From a virus, in IMG/VR virus record IMGVR_UViG_3300010883_007299, positions 1 to 64,000 of that record: DNA of 64,000 nt; one strand, 5' to 3'. The stretch's first letter is position 1. The number at the start of each line of letters is the position of its first letter. Below are positions 24,732 to 35,194 of this stretch, piece after piece. Under the pieces are notes generated by a model that made no database searches, had not been told where the DNA came from, and worked only from the letters and a program-made list of their open reading frames with translations. The translations under genes and the position numbers were made by a program.

Positions 24732-25004
24732 ATGTATACCAAAGGAAGAAAATTAAGGGTCATTAGTACCTTCAAAGATAAAATGTGTGAGGTTTGTGGT
24801 GTAACAGAAGAACACTTACTCATGTGGTTTCCTCACCACAAAAAAATAACTCACTATATGTTAAGGTATGGAAGAAAAACCAAAGAGCATCAAATAGCCC
24901 AACAGTTGATTGAAGAAAGCTTTCCAGTTTGTATGCACTGTAAAGCTAATAAAGACTACAACAAATTAATAAATGAAGAACTTGATCCTAGATGGCCACA
25001 TTAA
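24732..25004 (+). CDS. HNH-like zinc-finger protein (possible free-standing endonuclease)
   Basis: This 90-residue protein on the opposite strand to its neighbours has a CEVC knuckle near residue 19, HH at about 36-37, and a second CMHC near residue 67 followed by KANKDYNKLI. This resembles the zinc-bound beta-beta-alpha core of HNH nucleases, but the catalytic His pair is not certain. Small HNH genes next to terminase or tail genes are common in phages as homing or packaging-associated nucleases. Its stop overlaps the terminase stop (TTAA). Confidence 0.6.
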   Translation: MYTKGRKLRVISTFKDKMCEVCGVTEEHLLMWFPHHKKITHYMLRYGRKTKEHQIAQQLIEESFPVCMHCKANKDYNKLINEELDPRWPH

Positions 25005-26647
25005 AGCCTATCTTCTTCAAAGAAATCTGGCATCTCAGTAGGTCTCCAATAATCTCCATCAGCATCAACAAATGGTACATCCATATCCTTAGTACCAGTT
25101 TCTATAAAACCAAAAGGTGACATATCATTATCAATACTTTCTTTTTGAGTTTCATACAAACGTCTACGAATATCCTCATCAGTTAAATCTTTAAAGTATT
25201 GTTGGTCTGTAAGCCAAGCAAAGAATACAAGACACATTACCAAATCATCTGTTGCACCTTCTTCAGCTTCAAAACTTTGAGCTTTTTGGACAAACGTAGA
25301 TAGTTCTACAATAACATCAAAATCATTTATCTCTAGTTTATCACCTTCTAATAATTGTTTAAGATTAGAACACCCGATACGTTTAAGAGATTTGGTAGTT
25401 CTCACACCTAAATCTACTGTACCGTCACCAAATCCACCACCAACAACTTGACCCAAACGACCTCTCATCTGTGTCATTATTATATTTTCATAACCCATAT
25501 CGTGGTGTAATGCATCCGCAACTTGACCACCTATATCATTTATCTCCACCAATAGATGAGCGTTATGATAATTCTTAGCTACTTGATAGATTATTTCTGG
25601 AAATACTAGTGGTTTAATTTCATTATTTCTATACTTAGCAACCATCTTATAAGGCATACTAGTAATATCAATAACTACAAATGCACTATAATCATTTGAA
25701 CCACCCCTTGCTACATCAACCGATATACAGTATTCATGGTCTTTTTCTGGTTGCACATAAACATCTAACCCACCACTCTTTTCAACTGGATCCCAATACG
25801 GCATCGCTTGTAACTTGAGCACAGAGATTAAAGTATCTACAGACCCTAAGAATGAACACTCAAACTCTTGTTGAAACTGTCGGTCCGATGTGTTCTTTAT
25901 GGTCTGTTCTTTCCACTTATCATCTCTACCAGGCACCTCTGACCAATGCACCTCGATAGGTGTAAAGTCACTCACCTTATTGACAGCATCCATCCACATT
26001 CTATAGTACATATTCATACCGTGTGGTGTAGATACTATCATAACCTTTGAAGATTTACCAGAAGTAATCGTTGGATATACAGATGCAAAGAATTGTTCTG
26101 CTATGTGTGTTGGCACAAATGCAAACTCATCAAGGAAGATGATATTGAATGTCATACCACGAATAGCAGATGCTGACGTAGACGCCGCTATAATTCTAGA
26201 ACCATTTTCTAGTTCAAGTGAACCTTTGTTCCAGTTCAAAACTCCCATCTGCAACCATGATGGTAGATTCTCATATGCAAGTTGGAATCTAGCCAACAAA
26301 TCTCTAGATGTGGATGCCTTATTAGCAAGAATAGCTACGTTGGTCTGTTCATTAAAGATAGCAAAGTGTATCAAATAACCAATGATAGTAGTAGACTTAC
26401 CAGACTGTCTAGGCAGTTTACATATGGTAAAACGATTATTATGGAACGTACCTACTATATCTTTTTGAAAGGGATATAGTTTAAATGGTATAAGACCGTC
26501 ATCCAAACTGATAATCTTAACATACTGTTCAATGAAATGAATAGGATCTTTCTGACACCTTATAAATTCCTTTACTTGATCTTCAGTATACTCTTGTTGT
26601 ACAAGAGCCGATTTTAATTGAGGGTTTCCTTTATATATGTCAACCAT
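25001..26647 (-). CDS. 17: Terminase large subunit gp17
   Basis: This 548-residue packaging motor-nuclease has Walker A LPRQSGKST (78-86) and Walker B IIFLDEFAF (169-177). Coupling motif VSTPHG (205-210) follows. The RNase-H-like nuclease is marked by ISVDVARGGSNDYSAFVVID, with D311 at the first metal position. T4 gp17 has 610 residues. The start overlaps the gp16 stop by eight bases. It cuts concatemeric DNA at the portal for headful packaging. Confidence 0.97.
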   Translation of the reverse strand: MVDIYKGNPQLKSALVQQEYTEDQVKEFIRCQKDPIHFIEQYVKIISLDDGLIPFKLYPFQKDIVGTFHNNRFTICKLPRQSGKSTTIIGYLIHFAIFNEQTNVAILANKASTSRDLLARFQLAYENLPSWLQMGVLNWNKGSLELENGSRIIAASTSASAIRGMTFNIIFLDEFAFVPTHIAEQFFASVYPTITSGKSSKVMIVSTPHGMNMYYRMWMDAVNKVSDFTPIEVHWSEVPGRDDKWKEQTIKNTSDRQFQQEFECSFLGSVDTLISVLKLQAMPYWDPVEKSGGLDVYVQPEKDHEYCISVDVARGGSNDYSAFVVIDITSMPYKMVAKYRNNEIKPLVFPEIIYQVAKNYHNAHLLVEINDIGGQVADALHHDMGYENIIMTQMRGRLGQVVGGGFGDGTVDLGVRTTKSLKRIGCSNLKQLLEGDKLEINDFDVIVELSTFVQKAQSFEAEEGATDDLVMCLVFFAWLTDQQYFKDLTDEDIRRRLYETQKESIDNDMSPFGFIETGTKDMDVPFVDADGDYWRPTEMPDFFEEDRL

Positions 26648-27065
26648 CAGAATTATCTTTTAAGAGCGCTTGAAGTTCTTTAGTTGAACCAACAAACAAT
26701 GCATTAGTAACATTTTTAGGTCCATGGTCTGGAACTTCTTTAAGTCTTTGCATTTTTTCTTGAAGATCGGCCAATCTTTCTGTGACTTCTGATACGGTCT
26801 TAATCAACTGACCCGCCACCTCGTATGTTCTAGGATGCTCACTCTCTTGTGCCAGTTCAAGTATGCCTGTAATGGCATCCTGACCACGCTCAATGAGATT
26901 GTAGAAGTTTTCCCGACTATACCTGTAGTCTGTATCAACATCTCCGGTCTCATCAGGACGGCGAGCTGGCATCGTCTGTGTGTATGGTTTAGGGCCTAAT
27001 ACCTCTTGTTTGATGCTTTTAGTTAAACCTAGGGCATCACCTATTGCTTCTTCAACTCTACTCAT
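26640..27065 (-). CDS. 16: Terminase small subunit gp16
   Basis: This 141-residue protein, taken from the ATG at 27065 that overlaps the gp15 stop (TAATG), has the gp16 signature YSRENFYNLIERGQDAITGI, then AQESEHPRTYEVAGQLIKTVSEVTERLADLQ, a pair of helices that form the ring-making coiled coil. An earlier non-ATG start would add three residues. It regulates gp17 and recognises DNA for packaging. T4 gp16 has 164 residues. Confidence 0.92.
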   Translation of the reverse strand: MSRVEEAIGDALGLTKSIKQEVLGPKPYTQTMPARRPDETGDVDTDYRYSRENFYNLIERGQDAITGILELAQESEHPRTYEVAGQLIKTVSEVTERLADLQEKMQRLKEVPDHGPKNVTNALFVGSTKELQALLKDNSDG

Positions 27066-27832
27066 TATACCCACTCACTAGTTGTTTCATTAAATCCAAA
27101 GTTATCATCACCTTCAGTTGAAGGTGGTGTAGTTGCAGTAGCAGTATATCTCTGCACCCGTTGTGGTGTTTCATCTGGCAAATTAATATATGTATCCATT
27201 TGAACCTTTGTAATTGGTTCTGATGTAATAACAGGACCATATACATAAGCTTTAGCAGTAAAATCTAAACTATAAATTATAGCCCTACGTTCTTGGAAAT
27301 CACCAGCATAATTATCTTCATAAGATATGTTATTTAAAACTATAGGAACATCCCTAACTATATCCATCTCAGGAACTTCTTTAATTGATACAGTATATTC
27401 TGGTTGAAAGTATGGTAAAATCTGTTCTACTATCTGAATACCATCATCACTATTCTTTGTCATAACAAACAATTCAAAATTCACATTATAAGGAACAGGA
27501 GTATATTGTGTACTCATCTGTTTTAATTTCTTATCTGTTTCTTTAGAAACTTTCTTTTGTTTAATAATACGATTCAATTTTCTTTCAGGCGCATAACTAA
27601 AACCTTGAATCTCAAAACCTATACGAGGTAGAGTAGTTGCTATCTGTTGTGTTATGTTAGGATCCTGTTCCAATCTGGCTATGAATTTTTGTTTTGGTCC
27701 ATAGGCCAAAGGAACTTTCAAGCTTTGTGTTTTAGTTCCGGCCTGTCTAACAATACTAATATTGTTAAATAGAGCTCCAAAACCAACTACAACCTTTCTT
27801 ATTGATTCGTTATAGAAATGTTCTCCTAGCAT
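27065..27832 (-). CDS. 15: Tail sheath terminator / completion protein gp15
   Basis: This 255-residue protein begins with LGEHFYNESIRKVVVGFGALFNNISI. It also has LKVPLAYGPKQKFIARL and YTPVPYNVNFELFVMTKNSDDGIQIVEQILPYF, strongly matching T4 gp15 (272 residues). In T4 gp15 caps the tail and joins it to the head neck. It overlaps gp14 by TGATG and gp16 by TAATG. Confidence 0.94.
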   Translation of the reverse strand: MLGEHFYNESIRKVVVGFGALFNNISIVRQAGTKTQSLKVPLAYGPKQKFIARLEQDPNITQQIATTLPRIGFEIQGFSYAPERKLNRIIKQKKVSKETDKKLKQMSTQYTPVPYNVNFELFVMTKNSDDGIQIVEQILPYFQPEYTVSIKEVPEMDIVRDVPIVLNNISYEDNYAGDFQERRAIIYSLDFTAKAYVYGPVITSEPITKVQMDTYINLPDETPQRVQRYTATATTPPSTEGDDNFGFNETTSEWV

Positions 27833-28776
27833 CAGTATCTCTCCGTCGGTTCACCAAATGGATTCCTTTCTGTGAAATCCAATATAGCTTGATCGCCACC
27901 TTCAAAATCACCATCGCCTGTAGCAGCTTCTTCAAGAAACTCATTATCGGCCTGCGGCATTTGTGTAGCAATATCAAAATCTTCTAGTATTATATAGTAT
28001 TCGTCGCCTTCGGGATCTTCATGGAGTATAGCTTCTGGTCCAGTCTCATTTTCATTAACAAGATTACCAGGTCCAGTTGACGTTTCTAAAGTTAATAACC
28101 CAGTACTATATGGGTCTGTTCCAACTTCCAATCGTATATCCTCATTGTAAGTAAGCAAGGTTTCTCCAACAACTCTCCAATTTCTCGGATCCAATGTATA
28201 TTTGTCCTCAATAGTATTAATTTCAGCAATGTCTGTATTAATAGCTTCACTTGAGTATTCAAAAGTCTTACAATATAACTTATATACAGGAAGATTATCT
28301 ATTTGATAAAAAGGATCATCATGGTCAACAAAAGTTATTTCAAATAATTTTTTGACAGTTGGATGGTAAATTAAATCTCCCTCATTAGGTCGACCAGTTC
28401 CCAACATATCAGATAGATACTCTGTATCTGTTAGAGCTGTAGATGAACCTGTACCCGATGCGGCGATTAATATATCTTCCCAACGTCTACGGGAAACAAC
28501 AAATGTGGTCTCATCTCTTATCTCTAATCCAAATCTAGTTATCAATTCCTTCTCACCTTGATGACCTTCAGCAGTTTCCATCCACATTTCCATAGCAAAC
28601 GCATCTTCAAATTTGTTGAGAGTATCTTCACCAAAAAGGTCATCTTCACCTATATAAATTCTAGGTATATAATAGACCTCATGTCCATAAATTTGTAGGG
28701 CTTCTATTACTAAATCTTCGTAAAGTAATTGTTCGTTAGTCGTCCCTTTAGAAAAATATAAATTTGTTGTCGGCAC
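27832..28776 (-). CDS. 14: Neck protein gp14
   Basis: This 314-residue protein starts with a TNLYFSKGTTNEQLLYEDLVIEALQIYGHEVYYIPR segment diagnostic of T4 gp14. It keeps GEDTLNKFEDAFAMEMWMETAEG and the GLEIRDETTFVVSRRRWE block. gp14 forms the head-tail connector ring with gp13. T4 gp14 has 256 residues; extra length is in the acidic C-terminal region. It lies between gp13 and gp15 in canonical order. Confidence 0.93.
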   Translation of the reverse strand: MPTTNLYFSKGTTNEQLLYEDLVIEALQIYGHEVYYIPRIYIGEDDLFGEDTLNKFEDAFAMEMWMETAEGHQGEKELITRFGLEIRDETTFVVSRRRWEDILIAASGTGSSTALTDTEYLSDMLGTGRPNEGDLIYHPTVKKLFEITFVDHDDPFYQIDNLPVYKLYCKTFEYSSEAINTDIAEINTIEDKYTLDPRNWRVVGETLLTYNEDIRLEVGTDPYSTGLLTLETSTGPGNLVNENETGPEAILHEDPEGDEYYIILEDFDIATQMPQADNEFLEEAATGDGDFEGGDQAILDFTERNPFGEPTERY

Positions 28777-28781
28777 GATAA

Positions 28782-29597
28782 TTACCCAATATCAAAATGT
28801 AATGGTTCTTCCCACGTGGTTCTAGATTCTTCTTCTAATTTCAGAATAGTATCTTTAGCCTCATTAAAAATCATTTCACCATTCATAGTTACTCCACCCA
28901 GTAATTGAACTCCATTAAATTTTAAAAGATTCTCTCCCCATTGACGTTTGATAAGTGCGGTAGCATATTTCTTTAACCACAAGTCGTTGTAGATATCCGT
29001 AAATGTAACTGGATTTATTTTCTTATAACACTCTATAATAAGATGTTCACCAAGACTCATATCTTGACCCCAATCCATATTAAGATATAATCTGTTCGCA
29101 TGGACATTATACTGTATGGGTATCTCACCAATAAGAATCATATCTAGAAAATCTAAATGCATCATAGTCATTTGATATTGTATAATGGATTCAGATGAAA
29201 AATCATACAAGTCATTTAATCTTAATTGATAACGAACATCAAACATATTAAGATTACCACGATCACTAAAAGGCAGTACTCTCAATACACTTAAAACACC
29301 GTCAGGTATGACAAGGTATCCTTTACCTTGTTTCCATTCTGTAGATACTCCACTATCAGCATCATCTGTAACTGTTTCAGTTTCATTTGTATCTGCCCTA
29401 GCTACATCTTCAGTTGTAATAACGTGTTTTAGATATGCACGTTCCATACCGTTATACTGAAAAGTAAAAAAGTATTGTAATGCCTCGTCTAAACGATCAT
29501 CTACCTGGTCATCTTCTACGTTAATATCCAAAACTGAAGCGCCTAGTCTCCGTAGGCACCAATCTTTTAATGTAGTTTTTGAATTTGGTTCGGCCAT
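28782..29597 (-). CDS. 13: Neck protein gp13
   Basis: This 271-residue protein has LKDWCLRRLGASVLDINVEDDQVDDRLDEALQYFFTFQYNG at its N-terminus and a C-terminal LWLKKYATALIKRQWGENLLKFNGVQLLGGVTMNGE block, both typical of T4 gp13 (309 residues). It seals the portal with gp14 after packaging. It follows the long fibre gene with an overlapping start (TAATG). Confidence 0.93.
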   Translation of the reverse strand: MAEPNSKTTLKDWCLRRLGASVLDINVEDDQVDDRLDEALQYFFTFQYNGMERAYLKHVITTEDVARADTNETETVTDDADSGVSTEWKQGKGYLVIPDGVLSVLRVLPFSDRGNLNMFDVRYQLRLNDLYDFSSESIIQYQMTMMHLDFLDMILIGEIPIQYNVHANRLYLNMDWGQDMSLGEHLIIECYKKINPVTFTDIYNDLWLKKYATALIKRQWGENLLKFNGVQLLGGVTMNGEMIFNEAKDTILKLEEESRTTWEEPLHFDIG

Positions 29598-32500
29598 TAA
29601 TATGTTCCACCATCTATTATGTTAGTCCAATCTGGAGTGCCAGCATTTGAATACAAGAAATATCCAGCAGTACCTGCAGCAGTTACTTTAAGGTCATTAG
29701 CATCATCACCATACATGACACCACCTGCCGCCCACGTTACATCACCCGTACCACCATTTGTTACTGGAAGTGTTCCTGAAACCTTCGATGCCAAATCTAT
29801 ACCACCAAACAACTGAGCACTTGTTACACCCAAGTTCTTAATAGTAACATCACCAGCAGTTACACTGAAATCAGCAGTACTAAATGTTGCTATACCTTTA
29901 TTACTAGAAGAAGCATCTTCGCCAGATACCGTTAATGTTCCAGCAACATCATCGTAAACATGGTTAATACCTTCACCTGATTGGAAGAGATTGTTACCAA
30001 CCTCATCATCAATCGCTTCATTACTAGCATAAATGTTTACAGTACCCTGAGCAATATCATCAGAGTCTAGGGTTACTGTAGCACCCAATGCAATAACGTT
30101 ACCGTTAATGGTAATAGAATCGTTAGCCAACTGTGCATTGTCAACGCCCAAGGACTTAATTGCAACTGCACCAGTTGTTACTGCAAAGTCTCCACTAGCA
30201 AACGATGCAACACCCTTATTAGAGTCTGTAGCATCTTCAGCAGCTATTGTGAATGTATTAGCAGCATCATCATACGTTGTGGTAATACCTTCACCATCTT
30301 GTACCAAAGAATTGATGCGGTCATCAACCCTTTCGTTGGTGAAGAATATGTTTGTACCCTCAGCAAAATCATCTGTATCTAATGTTAATGTACCACCCAA
30401 TTCTAAATTGTTGCTGTTTATTGTTACAGATTTATTTTGTAGTTTGTTATTACCAACCGTACTATTAGCAATCATCGAATTTTGGATGCCCAAGCCTTTA
30501 ACTTGCAATGCATCACCAACAACTTCGATAGATGCATTATCTACTGCAACATCCAATGTATTACCTGATTTGGTTAACGCCTCTCCAGCAATTACCTGAC
30601 CTGCACCTGAGAACTGTGATACTGGTAGAGCAGTCGTTCCGATTGTTGGTACACCATTGTGAGTAAATGTATATCCGTTGTCTTGAGCAATAGTACCTTC
30701 TTCAACAAATACGAATGTGCCACCATCTAGTTCTTGTGATGGATCACCATCAGCATCTATAGCTCTAGTCAATACCCAATTCGCAGCACCACTACCAACT
30801 GTTGTTACTGTATAGATACCATTCTCAGCCTGTGCAGTCTGATCTTTAACCAACACTCTATCATTAAGAGATGCTGTAACACCGTCTACTGCAAATGCAG
30901 CCTGAGTACTATTGTTGGTTAATGTTGCACCAACACCCGCTGTACCGTTAGCATATGCACTAGACAAGTTAGCTGTTGTTGCTATTCTTGCAGAATCTTT
31001 AATATCAAGACCACTCTTTACTGCATCAACATACTGTTTAGTAACAGCATCTGTTGTTTGAGTTGGATCGGCAAGATTAATAATTCTTGCACTATTGGCA
31101 TCTATTGATCCAGTTCCATTAGGATTAAATAGAATGTCTCCATCTGTATCTGTAGAACTAATCGTATTGCCATCTATTCTTATGTTGTCTACATCTAATT
31201 GTGTTAGACCATTAACGTCTGTAATCGTATCGCCTAGATTAACTGTATCTGTACCAAACACTATAGTTGAATTGACTAGTTTAGCATTAGCAATCGAACC
31301 AGCGAGTTGTGCATTAGATACACCAAGTGCCTTAATACCAACTGCACCAGTTGTTACTGCAAAATCAGTATTAACAAATGATGCCACACCCTTGTTAGAG
31401 TCTGTAGCGTCCTCTGCATCAATCGTAAATGTACCAGCAGCATCGTTATACGTTGTGGTGATACCTTCACCATCTACAACTAGGTTACTTACTCGATCAT
31501 CAACTCGTTCATCTGTATACCATATATTGGTTGAACCTTCAGGTACGTCATCTGTACTAACTTGATTTGTACCTGTACCCCAATCAATAAGAGTATCATC
31601 AATAGCATCAGCCTGTATGTTTACTGCACCGGTCGTTACATCAAAATGTGTTGATTGAAAAGATGCAACACCCTTATTGGTTGTACTAGCATCTTCACCT
31701 TCTACTGTTACAATATTACCTGTAGCAGAAGTATTCATGCCTTCGCCGCCAATAATAGATAACGTTTCAGAGTCTAGGTCAATAGATATTGTACCACCGT
31801 CTGTAGTAAGGTCTAAATCTTCAGCTGTAATCTGTGTGTCTACATAAGTTTTAATACTTTCCGATGTAGCCAAAGTCGTAGCACTTGCAGTTCCAAAAGT
31901 ATCATCATCTAGAACAGCAGTACCTGCAACATCTGTATTAAGAACAGCACTCTCAACTACAACTGTACCAGTGCCATTCGGTGTAAGATTGATGTGACCA
32001 TTAGAATCTGTTGATATGATTGTATTACCATTAAGGTTAATATTGTCAACATCAAGGTCGCCCGTAATATCTACAGCACCAGTTATCGTTGATGTACCAT
32101 TAATCTCTACGTTAGCATTAACATCTAATGTAGTACCATTAATTGTAGCATCACCAGTAACAGTCAAGTTATCATTGATAGTAGTTTCTGATGTTGTGTG
32201 TCCAATAGACACCGGAACAGCAGAAGTTGTAGTAGCAATGTTTAATGATCCAGTTGCATTATTAATATAAGAATCTGTACCATTGTGGTAAAGTTGTAAA
32301 TCATCACCAGTACCTAATTTGACATTTGCATTGTCTGGCATTGTAATGTGGGTTGTTGTTGAAACAACTCCAGTTACATCAAGAGTATCACTTAACGTTG
32401 TAGCGCCACCAACTCCTAGTGTTGTTGCTATTGTAGCACTTTCATCAACATCCAAAACATCAACATGAGCTGTACCATCTACATAGAGGTTTCTCCATTC

Positions 32501-35194
32501 TTGAGTCGTTGTACCTAAATCATATGCATCATCCGTATTTGGTATGATATTGGAGTTTACGTCTGCACCAAATACCACATTGTCTGTAGCAGCATCACCA
32601 AGTTGTAGTGTGCCTCCATTCAGAGTTGATAGTCCTTCGACAGTAAGATTACCACTTACTAATGCATCACCAGTAACAGTTAAGTTATCGTTGATAGTAG
32701 TTTCGGATGTAGTATGTCCAATAGATATACCATTTGAAGCTTCTGTAGAAATCTTTAGTATGCCCGCATCATTAGTTATGTACGAATCTGTACCATTATG
32801 ATAAAGTTGTAAATCATCACCAGTACCCAATTTGACATGAGCATTATCAGGCATATCAATATGACTTGTCTGATTAAGAGCGCCTGTAATAGAAAAGTCT
32901 CCTGTTACATTTGCACTACCAAGTACAGCCAAATCAGCATCAAGTGTGGTGTTGCCCGTTACATCTAATGTACCAGCAATATCTGTATTACCAGTTGCAG
33001 AAGCAATAGTGAATTTATTTGTTGCTATATCAAAGTCACCATCTATACCCGTGTTACCTGTGACGTCCAGTGTAGAACTTAACGTTGTAGCACCAGTGAC
33101 TCCTAATGTATTGTTTAACGTTGTGGCAGCAGTAACACCCAATGTCGAACTTAATGTCGTAGCACCAGTAACTCCTAATGTACCGGCAACTGTAGCATTC
33201 TCATCAACATCCAATGTATCAATATGAGCTGTGCCATCTAAATATAAATCTTTCCATTCTTGTGTAGTAGTACCTAAATCATATGTACCATCTGTGTTAG
33301 GTATAATGTTTGAATTAACATCAGCACCAAATACCACGTTGTCTGTGGCTGAATCACCAAGTTGTAGTGTGCCACCATTAAGAGTTGACAATCCTTCTAC
33401 TGTTAAACTGCCACTAACTAAAGCATCTCCCTGTACAGTTAGGTTATCTGCTATTGTTGTTTCAGATGTAGTATGTCCAATTACAACAGGAACACCAGAT
33501 GTTTCTGTTGCAACTTTTAAAGAACCTGTCTTATTTGTAATAAAAGAATCTGTAGCATCATGGTAAAGAGATAGATCATTACCTGTACCTACATGAATCT
33601 CTGTGTCATCTGGTAGATGTATAAACGAACTTGCACCCGCTATCTCAACAGGAGCATTAACATTTAACTGGTCGTTTAATGTTGTAACGCCAGTAACACC
33701 CAATGTACTATTTAATGTTGTAGCATCAGTAACACCTAAAGTAGAATTAAATGTTGCTGTACCAGTAACTCCTAGAGTACCAGTAATTGTAGCATTTTCA
33801 TCTATATCCAATGTATCTATATGAGCAGTACCGTCTATGAAGATATTTCTCCATTCTTGTGAAGCAGTACCCAAATCATATGCATCATCAGTATTGGGAA
33901 TAATATTAGAATTAACATCAGCACCAAACACCACATTATCTGTAGCTGCATCACCAAGTGTTAATGTGCCACCATTAAGAGTCGAAAGTCCTTCGACTGT
34001 AAGATTACCAGCAATATCTACATTTCCACTAATATCTACATTAGCATCTACATCTAAATTTTTAAGAAACTGTATTTTTTCTCCGGCGTCTGTAGTATGA
34101 TATACTGTATAATTTGTAGCGCCTTCTGAAATTGTAAGAGCCGTAGCATTATTATCAATAATATTGATGTCTGTGGCTTGAGTAGATGTATCTATATTAG
34201 CAGAATTAAAATCTATATCTCCATCTAGAGTTGTTGTTCCTGCAACAATAAGATTTCCAGAATCAATATCAATGCCTTGGTTAAAATGCCATCGGTCATC
34301 TGTGTTCGACCAAGCAATAGTTTTATCCGTGGCGCCTTTAAGAGTAAGGCCACCACCATCAGCTGTAACATCAGTTGGAGTTGTAACTGAACCTAATTCT
34401 ATATTTTTATCATCAACTGAAATGGTAGCAACATTAAGAGTTGTTTGTGTACCATTGACAATCAAATCTCCTGTAACTGTTAGGTTGTCATTGACGGTTG
34501 TTTCTGATGTTGTATGTCCAATTGAAATTACTCCGCCACTATTGGATGTACCCAACTGTAAAGCATTAACGCCAGTAGGATCTATCGACAATATACCAGT
34601 GGTGGATGTTATAGCATTAGAATTTAAATTTATATTATCAACATCAAGGTCACCTGTAATATCTACTTCACCAGAAAGGGCTAAATCACCAGAAAAGAGA
34701 GAATTGCCAAAAACTGACAAATCTCCAGTAATGGATAAATTATCATTAATGGTTGTTTCAGATACAGCATTACCTATACTAACAACAGAACCACTAGTAA
34801 GTGTTCCGAGATTTAGATTTTGTGTGCCTTGTGCATCAACATTTAAATGGCCATTTGAAGTATACTCATGGAAGATACCTACATTATTTCCATCAAGAGT
34901 TACTCTATCAACTCGCCATTCATCTACCTTTTTATCTTCATCTACTAGTACAGCAGAGTCAGCTGTTATTTGACCATGCAAATGGTCCAACATATCTGTG
35001 TAATATTTACCACCTAGTTCTTGTAAGAATTCAGCAACACCACTGTATTCGTCTCCAGCACCTATAAAAAGTCTATCGCCTTTATTCGTATGTGTACCTG
35101 CACCATACGTTAAAGCCAATTCACCTGTAGCCAAATCTGTGGGTGCAACTACACCCCCTGATCTTTTAATTTTAAATTTTGAAATGGTAGGCAT
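29597..35194 (-). CDS. Giant repetitive tail-fibre-like protein
   Basis: This 1865-residue beta-rich virion protein has an N-terminal attachment-like segment (KIKRSGGVVAPTDLATGELA...GDRLFIGAG). Many short TINDNLTVTGDL / DVTGNTTLDADL repeats follow. Three longer modules begin GDALVSG.LTVEGLSTLNGG and run through NIIPNTD..YDLG. The second half has DSNKGVASF repeats and one DAVTKQYVDAV motif. No intramolecular chaperone or enzymatic motif is seen. Such proteins occur in marine T4-like phages and are thought to be fibres or whiskers. Receptor binding is inference. Confidence 0.85.
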   Translation of the reverse strand: MPTISKFKIKRSGGVVAPTDLATGELALTYGAGTHTNKGDRLFIGAGDEYSGVAEFLQELGGKYYTDMLDHLHGQITADSAVLVDEDKKVDEWRVDRVTLDGNNVGIFHEYTSNGHLNVDAQGTQNLNLGTLTSGSVVSIGNAVSETTINDNLSITGDLSVFGNSLFSGDLALSGEVDITGDLDVDNINLNSNAITSTTGILSIDPTGVNALQLGTSNSGGVISIGHTTSETTVNDNLTVTGDLIVNGTQTTLNVATISVDDKNIELGSVTTPTDVTADGGGLTLKGATDKTIAWSNTDDRWHFNQGIDIDSGNLIVAGTTTLDGDIDFNSANIDTSTQATDINIIDNNATALTISEGATNYTVYHTTDAGEKIQFLKNLDVDANVDISGNVDIAGNLTVEGLSTLNGGTLTLGDAATDNVVFGADVNSNIIPNTDDAYDLGTASQEWRNIFIDGTAHIDTLDIDENATITGTLGVTGTATFNSTLGVTDATTLNSTLGVTGVTTLNDQLNVNAPVEIAGASSFIHLPDDTEIHVGTGNDLSLYHDATDSFITNKTGSLKVATETSGVPVVIGHTTSETTIADNLTVQGDALVSGSLTVEGLSTLNGGTLQLGDSATDNVVFGADVNSNIIPNTDGTYDLGTTTQEWKDLYLDGTAHIDTLDVDENATVAGTLGVTGATTLSSTLGVTAATTLNNTLGVTGATTLSSTLDVTGNTGIDGDFDIATNKFTIASATGNTDIAGTLDVTGNTTLDADLAVLGSANVTGDFSITGALNQTSHIDMPDNAHVKLGTGDDLQLYHNGTDSYITNDAGILKISTEASNGISIGHTTSETTINDNLTVTGDALVSGNLTVEGLSTLNGGTLQLGDAATDNVVFGADVNSNIIPNTDDAYDLGTTTQEWRNLYVDGTAHVDVLDVDESATIATTLGVGGATTLSDTLDVTGVVSTTTHITMPDNANVKLGTGDDLQLYHNGTDSYINNATGSLNIATTTSAVPVSIGHTTSETTINDNLTVTGDATINGTTLDVNANVEINGTSTITGAVDITGDLDVDNINLNGNTIISTDSNGHINLTPNGTGTVVVESAVLNTDVAGTAVLDDDTFGTASATTLATSESIKTYVDTQITAEDLDLTTDGGTISIDLDSETLSIIGGEGMNTSATGNIVTVEGEDASTTNKGVASFQSTHFDVTTGAVNIQADAIDDTLIDWGTGTNQVSTDDVPEGSTNIWYTDERVDDRVSNLVVDGEGITTTYNDAAGTFTIDAEDATDSNKGVASFVNTDFAVTTGAVGIKALGVSNAQLAGSIANAKLVNSTIVFGTDTVNLGDTITDVNGLTQLDVDNIRIDGNTISSTDTDGDILFNPNGTGSIDANSARIINLADPTQTTDAVTKQYVDAVKSGLDIKDSARIATTANLSSAYANGTAGVGATLTNNSTQAAFAVDGVTASLNDRVLVKDQTAQAENGIYTVTTVGSGAANWVLTRAIDADGDPSQELDGGTFVFVEEGTIAQDNGYTFTHNGVPTIGTTALPVSQFSGAGQVIAGEALTKSGNTLDVAVDNASIEVVGDALQVKGLGIQNSMIANSTVGNNKLQNKSVTINSNNLELGGTLTLDTDDFAEGTNIFFTNERVDDRINSLVQDGEGITTTYDDAANTFTIAAEDATDSNKGVASFASGDFAVTTGAVAIKSLGVDNAQLANDSITINGNVIALGATVTLDSDDIAQGTVNIYASNEAIDDEVGNNLFQSGEGINHVYDDVAGTLTVSGEDASSSNKGIATFSTADFSVTAGDVTIKNLGVTSAQLFGGIDLASKVSGTLPVTNGGTGDVTWAAGGVMYGDDANDLKVTAAGTAGYFLYSNAGTPDWTNIIDGGTY
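32437..34020 (-). repeat. Three in-frame copies of a long fibre module
   Basis: The coding DNA repeats a module at about 33781-34020, 33187-33440 and 32437-32680. Each encodes LTVEGLSTLNGGTL.LGD.ATDNVVFGADVNSN-type sequence, then DLGT..QEW and DGTAH.D.LD.DE. Copies differ mainly at third codon positions, so they are old and selected at protein level. Spacing is about 590 and 760 bases. Confidence 0.75.

Noticed and set aside
30108-35067. Many plus-strand open frames (up to 233 residues) opposite the giant fibre.
   Set aside because: They are antisense shadows of the repeated Thr/Asp/Asn/Gly codons and repeat with the sense modules.
29597-35194. The fibre repeats as a diversity-generating or recombination cassette.
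   Set aside because: No reverse transcriptase, template repeat or invertase is present, and copies differ mostly at third codon positions, which fits ordinary old duplication.
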